From NCBI RefSeq assembly GCF_001293565.1, contig NZ_JXMU01000007.1, positions 124,001 to 188,000 on the forward strand: 64,000 bases of DNA. Reading direction: 5' to 3'. A program made the translations under genes and the position numbers. Below the pieces are notes generated by a model that worked only from the letters and a program-made list of their open reading frames with translations, ran no database searches and was not told the DNA's origin. Shown here piece by piece: positions 7,685 to 16,256 of the stretch; the stretch's first letter is position 1; every line of letters starts with the position of its first letter. The stretch comes from Ahrensia marina (lineage in GTDB: Bacteria; Pseudomonadota; Alphaproteobacteria; Rhizobiales; Rhizobiaceae).

Positions 7685-8923
7685 ATGAAATCTCTTTTAA
7701 AGTCCACAATCATAGCAGCCGCCGCTGCGGCTTTGATGACGGGAACGGCGTCTGCAGGTGATCTGGTCATTAACTTTGATGATCCGAATCCGGCGCCAAA
7801 AGCCGGTTTCGAGGCAGCGGTAGAAGCTTTTAAGAAGGCAAATCCGGACGTTAATGTTACCGTCAACATCAATGACCGCGAAGCGCACAAGACTGCAATT
7901 CGTAACTTTCTATCTGCTGACGCGCCGGACGTAACTGCCTGGTATCCAGGTAACCGTATGGCGCCGTTTGTGGATGCTGGACAGTTTGAAGATATTTCAG
8001 ATCTTTGGGCGTCTGATCCTAATCTTTCAACGTCGTTCGAGGCCATCAAGCCGACAATGACACGTGACGGTAAGCAGTGGGGCGTTCCTTATTCGTACTA
8101 TCAGTGGGGCATTTACTACCGCAAAGACATTTTTGACGATAACAATGTGTCTGTGCCTGCAACATGGGATGAGCTGCTGACAGCATGTGATACGCTGAAA
8201 GAAGCTGGCGTTACGCCATTTACAATCGGCACCAAGTTTCTTTGGACTGCGGCGGGTGTATTCGACTATTTGAACCTGCGTACAAACGGTTATGAAGTTC
8301 ACAATGATCTGACTGCCGGCAAAGTGAAATACACGGATCCGCGCATTAAAGAAACATTCGCAAACTGGCAGACAATGTTGGAGCGCTGCTCATTTGTTGA
8401 CAATCACGCCACTATGTCATGGCAGGATGCTGTCGCCCCATTCGCAAAAGGTGAGGCTGCAATGTATGTGATGGGTAACTTTGCGGTTGCCGCATTTAAG
8501 GATGCCGGTCTGACAGAAGACCAGATCGATTACTTCCAGTTCCCTGAAATCACGCCGGGTTTGGCACGCGCCGAAGAAGCACCGGCTGATGCTTTGTTCA
8601 TTCCTTCGAATGCAAAGAATAAGGAAGATGCGAAGAAATTCCTGTCCTTTATAGCGCAGCCGGAAATTCAGGCCGAGTGGAACAAGACAATCGGTCAGTT
8701 GCCGCCGAACTCAAAATCTGAGATTGCCGATGACAAGTTCATCCAGAAGGGCTTTGAAACAGTGTCAACGGCATCCGGACTTGCACAGTTCTATGACCGT
8801 GATGCACCTGCCGAAATGGCAAAAGCTGGCATGGAAGGCTTTCAGGAGTTCATGGTGAAACCTGATCGTTTGGACGCTATTCTTGAACGTCTCGATAAGA
8901 TTCAGGCGCGCGTTTACGAATAA
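7685..8923 (+). CDS. Sugar ABC transporter substrate-binding protein (CUT1 type)
   Basis: Periplasmic binding protein that delivers sugar to the permeases just downstream. It has a signal peptide of about 24 residues ending TGTASA. The mature protein begins GDLVINFDDPNP and carries the extracellular solute-binding family-1 pattern (FEAAVEAFKKANPDVNVTVN; GEAAMYVMGNFAV; AKKFLSFIAQPEIQAEW). ATG at 7685 is chosen because GGGAGGAAG precedes it closely; longer readings would bury the signal peptide. 412 residues is normal. Context (alpha- and beta-galactosidases) suggests galacto-oligosaccharides such as melibiose or raffinose, but the ligand cannot be read from sequence. Confidence 0.92.
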   Translation: MKSLLKSTIIAAAAAALMTGTASAGDLVINFDDPNPAPKAGFEAAVEAFKKANPDVNVTVNINDREAHKTAIRNFLSADAPDVTAWYPGNRMAPFVDAGQFEDISDLWASDPNLSTSFEAIKPTMTRDGKQWGVPYSYYQWGIYYRKDIFDDNNVSVPATWDELLTACDTLKEAGVTPFTIGTKFLWTAAGVFDYLNLRTNGYEVHNDLTAGKVKYTDPRIKETFANWQTMLERCSFVDNHATMSWQDAVAPFAKGEAAMYVMGNFAVAAFKDAGLTEDQIDYFQFPEITPGLARAEEAPADALFIPSNAKNKEDAKKFLSFIAQPEIQAEWNKTIGQLPPNSKSEIADDKFIQKGFETVSTASGLAQFYDRDAPAEMAKAGMEGFQEFMVKPDRLDAILERLDKIQARVYE

Positions 8924-8941
8924 TCGCATTTGACAAGTCAC

Positions 8942-8967
8942 GGCGGGCTTCGTTTTCAAAGCCCGCC
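8942..8967 (+). promoter_or_regulatory. Intercistronic hairpin after the binding-protein gene
   Basis: A perfect 9-bp stem, GGCGGGCTT/AAGCCCGCC, has an 8-nt loop. It is followed by CTTCC and no T-run, so it is not a full terminator. It lies 18 bp after the stop of the binding-protein gene and 88 bp before the first permease. Such stem-loops commonly stabilise the upstream mRNA and lower downstream expression, so that binding protein outnumbers permease. Confidence 0.6.
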
Positions 8968-9054
8968 CTTCCTGCCAAGCAAGACAAAGTGTGCATTGAT
9001 TTGAAATGCGTCAAATTGTTTGGCTGAAAGAGCAGATCGTGTGGGAGAGTTTCA

Positions 9055-9996
9055 ATGTCTACTGTCGAGAGCACAGACAATGCGGATATCGTTGCCGCAG
9101 TAGATAATCGTAGCTGGTTCAGAAAAAACCGCCTAGCTATTGCTCCTTGGTTGTTTTTAGCACCCGCCATCATCTTTTTTCTCATCTATGTGATTTTACC
9201 AATCTTCCAGTCAATCTGGATTTCATTTTATGAATGGGACGGTCTGGGTGAAGCAACATGGCTTGGTCTTGGCAATTATATCGAGCTGCTGGACGACGAC
9301 CGTTTTTATACCTCCTTATGGAATAACCTTTTATGGCTGTTCCTGTTTCTGCTGGCGGTGCCTGCCGGTTTGTTCATCGCTTTATTTTTAAATCAGACCG
9401 TCTTTGGTATGCGGCTATATAAATCGCTATTTTTCTTCCCTTTTGTTATATCTCAAGTTGTCGTCGGCCTGATTTTCACATGGTTCTACAATCCGAATTT
9501 CGGCATTGTTGCTGAAATCTGGGGTTGGTTTGACGCTTCGCCACCCTCAATTTTGGGTGATGAGCGATATGTGACTTACGGCATTATTTTCGCCGGTCTC
9601 TGGCCGCAAATAGCCTATTGCATGATCCTGTATTTAACGGGTCTGAATAATGTTTCACCCGATCAGGTTGAAGCAGGCAGGCTCGACGGGGCCAAGGGCT
9701 GGAAAATGCTCTGGTATGTAATCCTACCGCAATTGTGGCCTGCGACTTTTCTTGCAATAGTCGTAACGGTGATCGGCGCATTGCGCTCCTTTGACATGAT
9801 CGCAATCATGACACAGGGCGGCCCCTACGGTTCATCGAATGTTTTATCCTACTTCATGTACGAGCAGGCTCTGTCCGAATATGGGTTCCGCATGGGCTAT
9901 GGTTCGGCAATCGCCGTCGTGCTGTTCCTGATCATGCTAGTGTTTATCAGCTATTTTCTCTGGTCAATGTATCAGGAAGAAAAGGGAGGTCATTGA
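9055..9996 (+). CDS. Sugar ABC transporter permease, MalF/UgpA type
   Basis: First membrane subunit of the importer. About six membrane spans are visible, starting with APWLFLAPAIIFFLIYVILP. The EAA loop that docks the ATPase reads EAGRLDGAKGWKMLWYVILPQL, with the conserved glycine. 313 residues is typical. It is followed 1 bp later by the second permease. GGGAGAGTTTCA precedes the ATG. It forms a transporter with the binding protein at 7685 and, by inference, the ATPase at 5560. Confidence 0.93.
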   Translation: MSTVESTDNADIVAAVDNRSWFRKNRLAIAPWLFLAPAIIFFLIYVILPIFQSIWISFYEWDGLGEATWLGLGNYIELLDDDRFYTSLWNNLLWLFLFLLAVPAGLFIALFLNQTVFGMRLYKSLFFFPFVISQVVVGLIFTWFYNPNFGIVAEIWGWFDASPPSILGDERYVTYGIIFAGLWPQIAYCMILYLTGLNNVSPDQVEAGRLDGAKGWKMLWYVILPQLWPATFLAIVVTVIGALRSFDMIAIMTQGGPYGSSNVLSYFMYEQALSEYGFRMGYGSAIAVVLFLIMLVFISYFLWSMYQEEKGGH

Positions 9997-9997
9997 G

Positions 9998-10849
9998 ATG
10001 TTTCCCCGTCCTATCGAAAAATCTTCTGTCGGTGTTCAAACCGCCTATAAGATTTTCCTGCCGATTGCATTGTTTATATGGTTGTTACCGCTTCTGGCTA
10101 TTTTTATGACATCCGTGCGCTCTGCTGCGGATATAAATTCGGGTAATGTTTTTGGCTGGCCGACAGACTTTCAAATCATTGAAAATTATACAGCTGTTTT
10201 CACACAATCAGACGCGGTCACATATTTTCTAAATTCGATAAAAATCACATTGCCGACGGTTGCGATCTCCGTAGCGCTGGCATGTCTGGCCGGATATGCA
10301 TTGGCGATTTACCGTTTTAGAGCGGCATTACCGTTGTTTTTTGTATTTATTGCCGGAAACTTTGTGCCGTTTCAAATTCTGATGGTGCCGGTTCGCCAGT
10401 TGTCCGTGGAGACAGGGCTATACAACACAGTCACAGGACTGGTTCTTTTCCATGCTGCTTTCCAAACCGGATTTTGTACGCTGTTCATGCGCAATTTTAT
10501 CAAGGCATTGCCGATGGAACTGATCGAATCCGCGCGTATTGATGGCGTTGGTGAATTCAGAATATTCTGGCACCTTGTCTTACCGCTTGTCCGACCTGCG
10601 ATTGCTGCATTGTCTGTGCTCATTTTTACGTTCATCTGGAATGATTTCTTCTGGGCGACGGTGTTGACCAATGGCGAGGCTTCCAAGCCAATTACGGCGG
10701 GCGTTCGCGCGCTGAATGGTCAATTTGTCAGCCAGTGGCATCTGGTGTCGGCAGCCTCGCTTCTTGCTGCGGTGCCACCGGTGCTCATGTTCTTCCTGAT
10801 GCAGAAACACTTTATCGCCGGTCTCACACTTGGCGCGACAAAAGGCTAA
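9998..10849 (+). CDS. Sugar ABC transporter permease, MalG/UgpE type
   Basis: Second membrane subunit of the importer, 283 residues with about six spans. The EAA loop is ESARIDGVGEFRIFWHLVLPLVRP. The C-terminus, MQKHFIAGLTLGATKG, is the usual MalG-like ending (FVxGLTxGAxKG). The gene starts 1 bp after the previous permease stop, with GGGAGG just upstream, which indicates translational coupling. The alpha-galactosidase follows within a few bases. Confidence 0.93.
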   Translation: MFPRPIEKSSVGVQTAYKIFLPIALFIWLLPLLAIFMTSVRSAADINSGNVFGWPTDFQIIENYTAVFTQSDAVTYFLNSIKITLPTVAISVALACLAGYALAIYRFRAALPLFFVFIAGNFVPFQILMVPVRQLSVETGLYNTVTGLVLFHAAFQTGFCTLFMRNFIKALPMELIESARIDGVGEFRIFWHLVLPLVRPAIAALSVLIFTFIWNDFFWATVLTNGEASKPITAGVRALNGQFVSQWHLVSAASLLAAVPPVLMFFLMQKHFIAGLTLGATKG

Positions 10850-10854
10850 CCAAA

Positions 10855-13008
10855 TTGTCTAACTACGAGAATACATTGCGGCTCGACGGTTGGTCTACGA
10901 CACTCGTCTTTGCTTGGAATGACGGTATTCCAGTGGTCATTTACCACGGTGAAAAGCTGCAGTCTGATATTGACCTTGATGTGTTGACGGATATCCATGC
11001 GCGACCCGTCACACATGGGTCGCTGGACGATAATTCTCCGATAAGCCTTCATCCCGAATTAGGGCGCGGTTTTCTGGGCCATCCGGGCCTTATAGGACAT
11101 CGGGTCAAAAGTGATCAGCCTGGCTGGGCAGGACAGTTCATCTTTTCACGGCGTATTGACCGGCCGCACGGTGTGACATTTGGCATGGTTGATGCTGCAC
11201 GTGGCATGGAAATGGAGATCAGTTGCGATCTTGATCCGGAAACCGATGTTGCGGTTTTTGCGGCAGAACTGTTCAACGTGGGTGATGCTCCGATTTCAGT
11301 CGACTGGCTGTCTGCACCGGTTGTGGTGCCTGCACAGCAATATTCACAGCATCTGTCCTTTCATGGCCGGTGGTGTGCAGAATTCCAGATCGAGCGCCAG
11401 CCGATACCAATGGGGCTGACCAAACGCGAAAACAGACGCGGCCGGACATCGCATGAAGCATTTCCCGGGCTTATACTTCTGAATGCGAAAACCGATGATG
11501 AGTCAGGTCCGTGCTTGGGTATGCATCTGGGCTGGAGCGGTAATCACCGAATTGTCCTTGAGCGCCTTTCCACGGGCGATGTTCAGGTGCAAATGGGTGC
11601 ATTGCTGTTTTCCGGCGAAGGCATGATTGAACCAAAGCAATCAATGAAAACACCGGACATTTTTGTTGCCCATTCATCGAACGGCCTCAACGCGCTTAGT
11701 CAAAAATTCCACCATCATGTTCGCAAGAATATTCTCAAATTTCCGGTAGCGGACAAGCCAAGACCGGTGACGGTCAATACGTGGGAAGCGCTCTATTTCG
11801 ATCACCGGCATGACCGTCTTTGCGCTTTGGTTGATGCCGCTGCCGATATTGGTGCGGAGCGCTTTGTACTTGATGACGGATGGTTTCGTGGCCGAAATGA
11901 CGACACCTCAAGCCTGGGTGATTGGTATCCCGATGAAACCAAATACCCGGCTGGTCTTGGACCGTTGGCTGAATATGTTCAATCCAAGGGACTGGAATTC
12001 GGGCTCTGGATTGAACCGGAGATGATCAATGAGAATTCCGACCTGTTTCGAAAACATCCCGATTGGGTTCTGGGCTTAAGCGCCTATCCCAACATAACAG
12101 GCCGCAACCAATTGGTGCTTGATATCGCTAACCCGTTGGTGAGTGATTATATTTTTGAGACAATCGCGCCATTGATTGAAAATCACGGAATAAAATATCT
12201 GAAATGGGATATGAACCGTGATCTGGTGCTGCCGGGGGATCAGTCGGGACGCGCCAATGTTTATAATCAGACCGGGGCACTTTATGCGCTTATGGACCGG
12301 TTCCTCGAAACTTTTCCGGAATTGGAAATTGAAAGCTGTGCTTCGGGCGGTGGCCGTGTTGATTATGGAGTGTTGGCCCATACTCATCGATTTTGGACAT
12401 CTGATTCAAACGATTCTGTTGAACGCGCGCGTATTCAAACCGGTTTTTCCCATTTCTTTCCTCCCGAGGTAATGGGCGCGCATGTCGGCCCTGCCTGGAG
12501 CCATACTTCAGGGCGCGGACTTCACGCAGGTTTTCGCGCGCTTGTTGCCAGCTATGGACATATGGGCATTGAGGCTGATCTGACAAAAATGTCGGAGGAT
12601 GAGCGCCAAATTATGCGTGATGCAGTGGCGCGCCATAAACAGGACCGGAAGATATGGCATACGGGTAAGTTTTACCGCGTGCGAACTGTAGATGACGGTT
12701 TGATCGGTGCCTTGGCGGTATCAAAAGAACAGGATCAGGCGCGTATGGTTTTGATGCAGCTTGAACGGCCTCGCTCAACAATTCCCCCGCGCATATATGT
12801 GCCGGGCCTCAATGAGAAGGCTGCATATAAAGTGCGTGTCCAAATGCTGACCGAGCAGGTTAAAAAAGCCAATCGCTCATTTGCTAACCCTATTTTTAAT
12901 GATGGTTTTGAGCTGACAGGCGCTGCATTGGCTGTTGTCGGCTTGGGTTTGCCGTCACTTTATGCTCAGACCGGGCTGGCAATATCAATAGAGCAGGTTG
13001 GAGAGTAA
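10855..13008 (+). CDS. Alpha-galactosidase, GH36
   Basis: Hydrolyses terminal alpha-1,6-galactose from melibiose, raffinose-type sugars or galactomannan fragments. The N-terminal beta-sandwich domain covers roughly residues 1-300, followed by a catalytic barrel with ERFVLDDGWF and FGLWIEPEMIN. The nucleophile is D452 in YLKWDMNRDL, and the acid/base is D503 in SCASGGGRVDYG. No signal peptide is visible, so it acts in the cytoplasm on imported sugar. The frame is open back into the permease gene, but the first sensible start is TTG at 10855, 5 bp after the permease stop; TTG at 10876 is the alternative. Neither has a strong ribosome-binding site. 717 residues fits the family. Confidence 0.93.
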   Translation: MSNYENTLRLDGWSTTLVFAWNDGIPVVIYHGEKLQSDIDLDVLTDIHARPVTHGSLDDNSPISLHPELGRGFLGHPGLIGHRVKSDQPGWAGQFIFSRRIDRPHGVTFGMVDAARGMEMEISCDLDPETDVAVFAAELFNVGDAPISVDWLSAPVVVPAQQYSQHLSFHGRWCAEFQIERQPIPMGLTKRENRRGRTSHEAFPGLILLNAKTDDESGPCLGMHLGWSGNHRIVLERLSTGDVQVQMGALLFSGEGMIEPKQSMKTPDIFVAHSSNGLNALSQKFHHHVRKNILKFPVADKPRPVTVNTWEALYFDHRHDRLCALVDAAADIGAERFVLDDGWFRGRNDDTSSLGDWYPDETKYPAGLGPLAEYVQSKGLEFGLWIEPEMINENSDLFRKHPDWVLGLSAYPNITGRNQLVLDIANPLVSDYIFETIAPLIENHGIKYLKWDMNRDLVLPGDQSGRANVYNQTGALYALMDRFLETFPELEIESCASGGGRVDYGVLAHTHRFWTSDSNDSVERARIQTGFSHFFPPEVMGAHVGPAWSHTSGRGLHAGFRALVASYGHMGIEADLTKMSEDERQIMRDAVARHKQDRKIWHTGKFYRVRTVDDGLIGALAVSKEQDQARMVLMQLERPRSTIPPRIYVPGLNEKAAYKVRVQMLTEQVKKANRSFANPIFNDGFELTGAALAVVGLGLPSLYAQTGLAISIEQVGE

Positions 13009-13009
13009 A

Positions 13010-13777
13010 ATGACACAATTTCCTATTTTCCCGGATTTGAAAGACGCTTCAGTTCTCATCACAGGCGGCGGTTCCGGTATAGGTGCAGCTTTGACTGAAG
13101 GTTTTGTCGCGCAAGGGGCAAAAGTGTCATTCATTGATATTGCGGATAAGGCAAGCAGCAAACTGTGTGCCAGTCTTGAAGAGAAATACGGCATATCACC
13201 GCTTTACATCAAAGCTGACCTCGCTGACGAGGCAGCGATAAAAGATGCTGTAAACCAAGCTGTCGAGGCACATGGCCCCATCACAGTTCTGGTGAACAAT
13301 GCTGCATGGGATGACCGCCATGAAATAGCAGATGTCGATGCCGCCTATTGGGACAAAAACGTTGCCATTAATTTGCGGCACCAGTTTTTCACGATTCAGG
13401 CTGTGGTCGAGGGAATGAAAGCGGCAGGTGGCGGTGCCATCGTCAATTTCACCTCAACGTCATACATGCTCAATATCGGTGATATGCCGGTTTATACAGC
13501 GTCAAAAGGCGGTGTGGTTGGCTTAACCAAAGGTCTTGCCGGCAAGTTGGGACCAGACAAGATTCGTGTAAATGCGGTTGCTCCCGGCTGGGTGATGACC
13601 GAACGCCAAAAGGAATTGTGGGCTACACCGGAAGGTGTTGCTGCGAATCTGCAAAGACAAAGTTTGAGGCATGAACTTCAGCCCGTTGAGATGGCGGGGC
13701 CTTGTCTGTTTCTTGCATCAAAGTCGGCCAGTGCAGTGACAGCGCAGGTTCTCATTGCAGATGGTGGTATTTTGTGA
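13010..13777 (+). CDS. SDR-family D-galactose 1-dehydrogenase (probable)
   Basis: Classical short-chain dehydrogenase, 255 residues. The cofactor loop is TGGGSGIG, the NNAA motif reads VNNAAWDDRH, and the catalytic Tyr/Lys pair is in YTASKGG. The stretch NNAAWDDRHE...YWD...NLRHQFF resembles the rhizobial SDR galactose dehydrogenase that I recall from the literature. In this operon it should oxidise galactose to galactonolactone. ATG at 13010 follows GGAGAG and begins 1 bp after the alpha-galactosidase stop; its own stop overlaps the dgoK start (TGATG). Substrate is inferred from family resemblance plus context; arabinose or fucose dehydrogenase activity is possible. Confidence 0.82.
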   Translation: MTQFPIFPDLKDASVLITGGGSGIGAALTEGFVAQGAKVSFIDIADKASSKLCASLEEKYGISPLYIKADLADEAAIKDAVNQAVEAHGPITVLVNNAAWDDRHEIADVDAAYWDKNVAINLRHQFFTIQAVVEGMKAAGGGAIVNFTSTSYMLNIGDMPVYTASKGGVVGLTKGLAGKLGPDKIRVNAVAPGWVMTERQKELWATPEGVAANLQRQSLRHELQPVEMAGPCLFLASKSASAVTAQVLIADGGIL

Positions 13778-14718
13778 TGCATAACCGCGCAGCCGTCATT
13801 GCTGTTGATTGGGGAACGTCACATTTGAGAATGTGGCCATTGGACCGGTCCGGCAAGGCACTTGATTGCCGCAAGTCTGCTGATGGTATGCGTACCGTGG
13901 CGAAAAATGATTTCGCAGCGGTGATGGATCAACATCTCAAAGCTCTTGGCGTGCCGGATGATATTCCTGCCATCATGTGCGGCATGGTTGGTTCGCGTCA
14001 GGGATGGCAGGAAGCGCCCTATGTTTCTGTGCCCTGCAATATTGGTGATCCGGCTTTAGGCGCCGTAAAGATCAAAAATACAGCGCGCGACATACGCATA
14101 TTACCCGGCATTGCAAATCGAAGCACGGAAAACGCGGATGTGATGCGATCTGAGGAAACGCAACTACTAGGTCTCGCAGACCAAATGGGGAATGCTCTTT
14201 CAGGGCTCGTCTGTATGCCGGGAACCCATGCCAAATGGGTGCGTGTTGAAGAACAGCGTGTCTTGGATTTCTTTACATCGCTCAGCGGTGAACTGTTTGC
14301 AGCGCTTGGGGCAGCATCAGTCCTCAAACATGCACTTGACGGTGCAGGCGGAGATATTAATGCCGATGGCAACATGTTTGTCGAGGGTGTTAAGCAAAGC
14401 CTTGATGAACCGGCAACGGTCTTAAACAGGCTGTTTTCAGTGCGCCCCAAAAGTTTGCTGCATGATTTAAACAATGACGATGCCGCCGCGTTTATTTCAG
14501 GGACAATCATCGGTCAGGATATTGCCGGAGCCAAAGCACGGTTTGGTGATACAGGGACGGTGACGCTAGTGGGTAGCGGTCATCTGGGAGCGCTATATAC
14601 CTCAGCCCTCAAGATTGCTGGACTGTCTTCTCAAATAGTGAGCGGCGATGAACTTGCAGTTGCAGGCCTTGCCCATGCTGCGCGATTGATCTGGCCGGAG
14701 CGCTTTAATACAATTTAA
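13777..14718 (+). CDS. dgoK: 2-dehydro-3-deoxygalactonokinase
   Basis: Phosphorylates 2-keto-3-deoxygalactonate in the De Ley-Doudoroff pathway. The N-terminus AVIAVDWGTSHLRMWPLD is the phosphate-binding motif of the DgoK family. MCGMVGSRQGW, MRSEETQLLG, LVCMPGTHAKWV and TLVGSGHLGALY follow in family order. 313 residues is normal. ATG at 13777 overlaps the SDR stop by one base; an upstream in-frame reading inside the SDR gene is not needed. dgoA follows after 13 bp. Confidence 0.95.
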   Translation: MHNRAAVIAVDWGTSHLRMWPLDRSGKALDCRKSADGMRTVAKNDFAAVMDQHLKALGVPDDIPAIMCGMVGSRQGWQEAPYVSVPCNIGDPALGAVKIKNTARDIRILPGIANRSTENADVMRSEETQLLGLADQMGNALSGLVCMPGTHAKWVRVEEQRVLDFFTSLSGELFAALGAASVLKHALDGAGGDINADGNMFVEGVKQSLDEPATVLNRLFSVRPKSLLHDLNNDDAAAFISGTIIGQDIAGAKARFGDTGTVTLVGSGHLGALYTSALKIAGLSSQIVSGDELAVAGLAHAARLIWPERFNTI

Positions 14719-14731
14719 TGGAGTTGATTAA

Positions 14732-15370
14732 ATGACCACGAATGTAACGGCCAAATGGCCGACCATGGAACGCGGCTTGGTGGCTATTTTGCGCGGCGTG
14801 AAACCGGATGAAATTGAGCCAATCGCTGTTGCATTGATTGAAGCCGGATTTGGTTCGCTGGAAATACCGCTTAATTCTCCTGATCCGTTTAAATCGATCG
14901 AAAAGGTTGCGGCCAAACATGGCGATAAATGCCTGATTGGTGCGGGTACTGTTCTGACTGCCGAGAATGTCGATCAACTGGCCGATGCCGGTGGTAAATT
15001 GATGGTGTCACCGAATATCGACGAGGCGGTTATGGAGCGTTGCGCCCATCATAAAATGGTAACAATGCCCGGTGTGTTTACTCCGACAGAGGCGTTTAAG
15101 GCCATCAAGCTCGGCGCATCGGGGCTTAAGTTTTTCCCGGCCAGCGTCATTGGTGCGGACGGGATCAAGGCCATGATGGCGGTCCTTCCCAAAGGAATTA
15201 CAGTCGGAGCCGTTGGTGGAGTATCCGACGTGGATTTTGCAGATTATGGCGAAAACGGAATTTCGGTTTTTGGCTTGGGTTCATCAATTTACAAACCGGG
15301 CCTTTCTGCCGATGAAATTAGTGAACGCGCGATCAAAACTGTCGCTGCATATGATGAGGTATTCGGCTGA
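14732..15370 (+). CDS. dgoA: 2-dehydro-3-deoxy-6-phosphogalactonate aldolase
   Basis: Cleaves KDPGal to pyruvate and glyceraldehyde-3-phosphate, the last step of oxidative galactose breakdown. It is a KDPG-aldolase-family barrel of 212 residues: LVAILRGVKPDE, FGSLEIPLNSPDP, CLIGAGTVLT, VSPNIDEAVM. The Schiff-base lysine is K133 in GASGLKFFPAS, and GAVGGVSDVDF precedes the phosphate site. Reading the family as KDPGal rather than KDPG rests on the adjacent dgoK. It is tightly packed with the lactonase gene, which starts 2 bp after its stop. Confidence 0.93.
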   Translation: MTTNVTAKWPTMERGLVAILRGVKPDEIEPIAVALIEAGFGSLEIPLNSPDPFKSIEKVAAKHGDKCLIGAGTVLTAENVDQLADAGGKLMVSPNIDEAVMERCAHHKMVTMPGVFTPTEAFKAIKLGASGLKFFPASVIGADGIKAMMAVLPKGITVGAVGGVSDVDFADYGENGISVFGLGSSIYKPGLSADEISERAIKTVAAYDEVFG

Positions 15371-15372
15371 TC

Positions 15373-16239
15373 ATGACAGAAACATCAATTCTCTCCGACC
15401 ATCGCTGTACTTTGGGTGAGGGCCCATTTTACTGCACACGCCGAAACACGCTTTTCTGGTTCGATATTCTCGAGAAGAAACGCTATCAGCACGATTTTGC
15501 ATCGGGTAAACAAAGCGTTGTTGATATGCCTGAAATGGCAAGCGCCATGGCTGTTCTTGATGATGAGAATGATGTGATCTTTACAGAAACCGGACTCTGG
15601 AAGCGTAATGAAAAGTCTGGTGAACTAACAAGCATCGCACCAATTGAAGCTGATAATCCATTAACGCGCTCCAACGATGCCCGCGTTCATTCTTCCGGTG
15701 CGTTTTGGTTGGGAACGATGGGCAAAAAGGCACAGGAAAAAGCCGGTACAATATATCATTATTATAACGGGACATTGACGAAGCTGTACGGCGATATCAC
15801 GATTCCCAACGCGATATGTTTTTCACCTGATGGCAATACGGCTTATTATACCGATACCGTGACAGATAAATTGATGAAGGTAAGCGTTGAGCAAAGCACA
15901 GGCATACCGAATGCTGAACCTGAAATCTTCGTTGACCACAAGGATAAAGAAGGCGGGCTTGATGGGGGCGTTGTTGATGCTGACGGCAATATCTGGATTG
16001 CGCTTTGGGGCGCAGGCTGTGTCAATTGCTATTCAAGCGACGGTCAGTTGAAGGCAACATACGAAGTTGATGCGAAGCAACTGACCTGTCCGGTATTTAT
16101 TGGTGATGGCAGGATTGCTGTGACAAGCGCTTTTGAAGGTATGAGCGAAGCCGACAAGGCAGATGATCCGAATGCCGGAAAGACCTTTGTGCTCGATGTC
16201 TCGGTACCTGCAAAATTTGAGCCTCTGGTGCGTATTTAA
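15373..16239 (+). CDS. SMP-30/gluconolactonase-family lactonase (probable galactonolactonase)
   Basis: A six-bladed beta-propeller metal-dependent hydrolase of the SMP-30/GNL family, 288 residues. Conserved blocks are CTLGEGPFY (metal-binding Glu), LTRSNDARVHSSGAFWLGTMG, IPNAICFSPDGNTAYYTDT (metal Asn) and DGGVVDADGNIWIALWGAG (metal Asp). In this operon it should open galactonolactone to galactonate, between the SDR and the dehydratase step. No signal peptide. Arabinolactonase or gluconolactonase activity cannot be excluded from sequence alone. Confidence 0.88.
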   Translation: MTETSILSDHRCTLGEGPFYCTRRNTLFWFDILEKKRYQHDFASGKQSVVDMPEMASAMAVLDDENDVIFTETGLWKRNEKSGELTSIAPIEADNPLTRSNDARVHSSGAFWLGTMGKKAQEKAGTIYHYYNGTLTKLYGDITIPNAICFSPDGNTAYYTDTVTDKLMKVSVEQSTGIPNAEPEIFVDHKDKEGGLDGGVVDADGNIWIALWGAGCVNCYSSDGQLKATYEVDAKQLTCPVFIGDGRIAVTSAFEGMSEADKADDPNAGKTFVLDVSVPAKFEPLVRI

Positions 16240-16256
16240 ACTTCAGGAAACAAATC

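Noticed and set aside
14019-14510. 163-codon minus-strand ORF
   Set aside because: Antisense to dgoK, Ser/Ala-rich, no start signal or recognisable domain.
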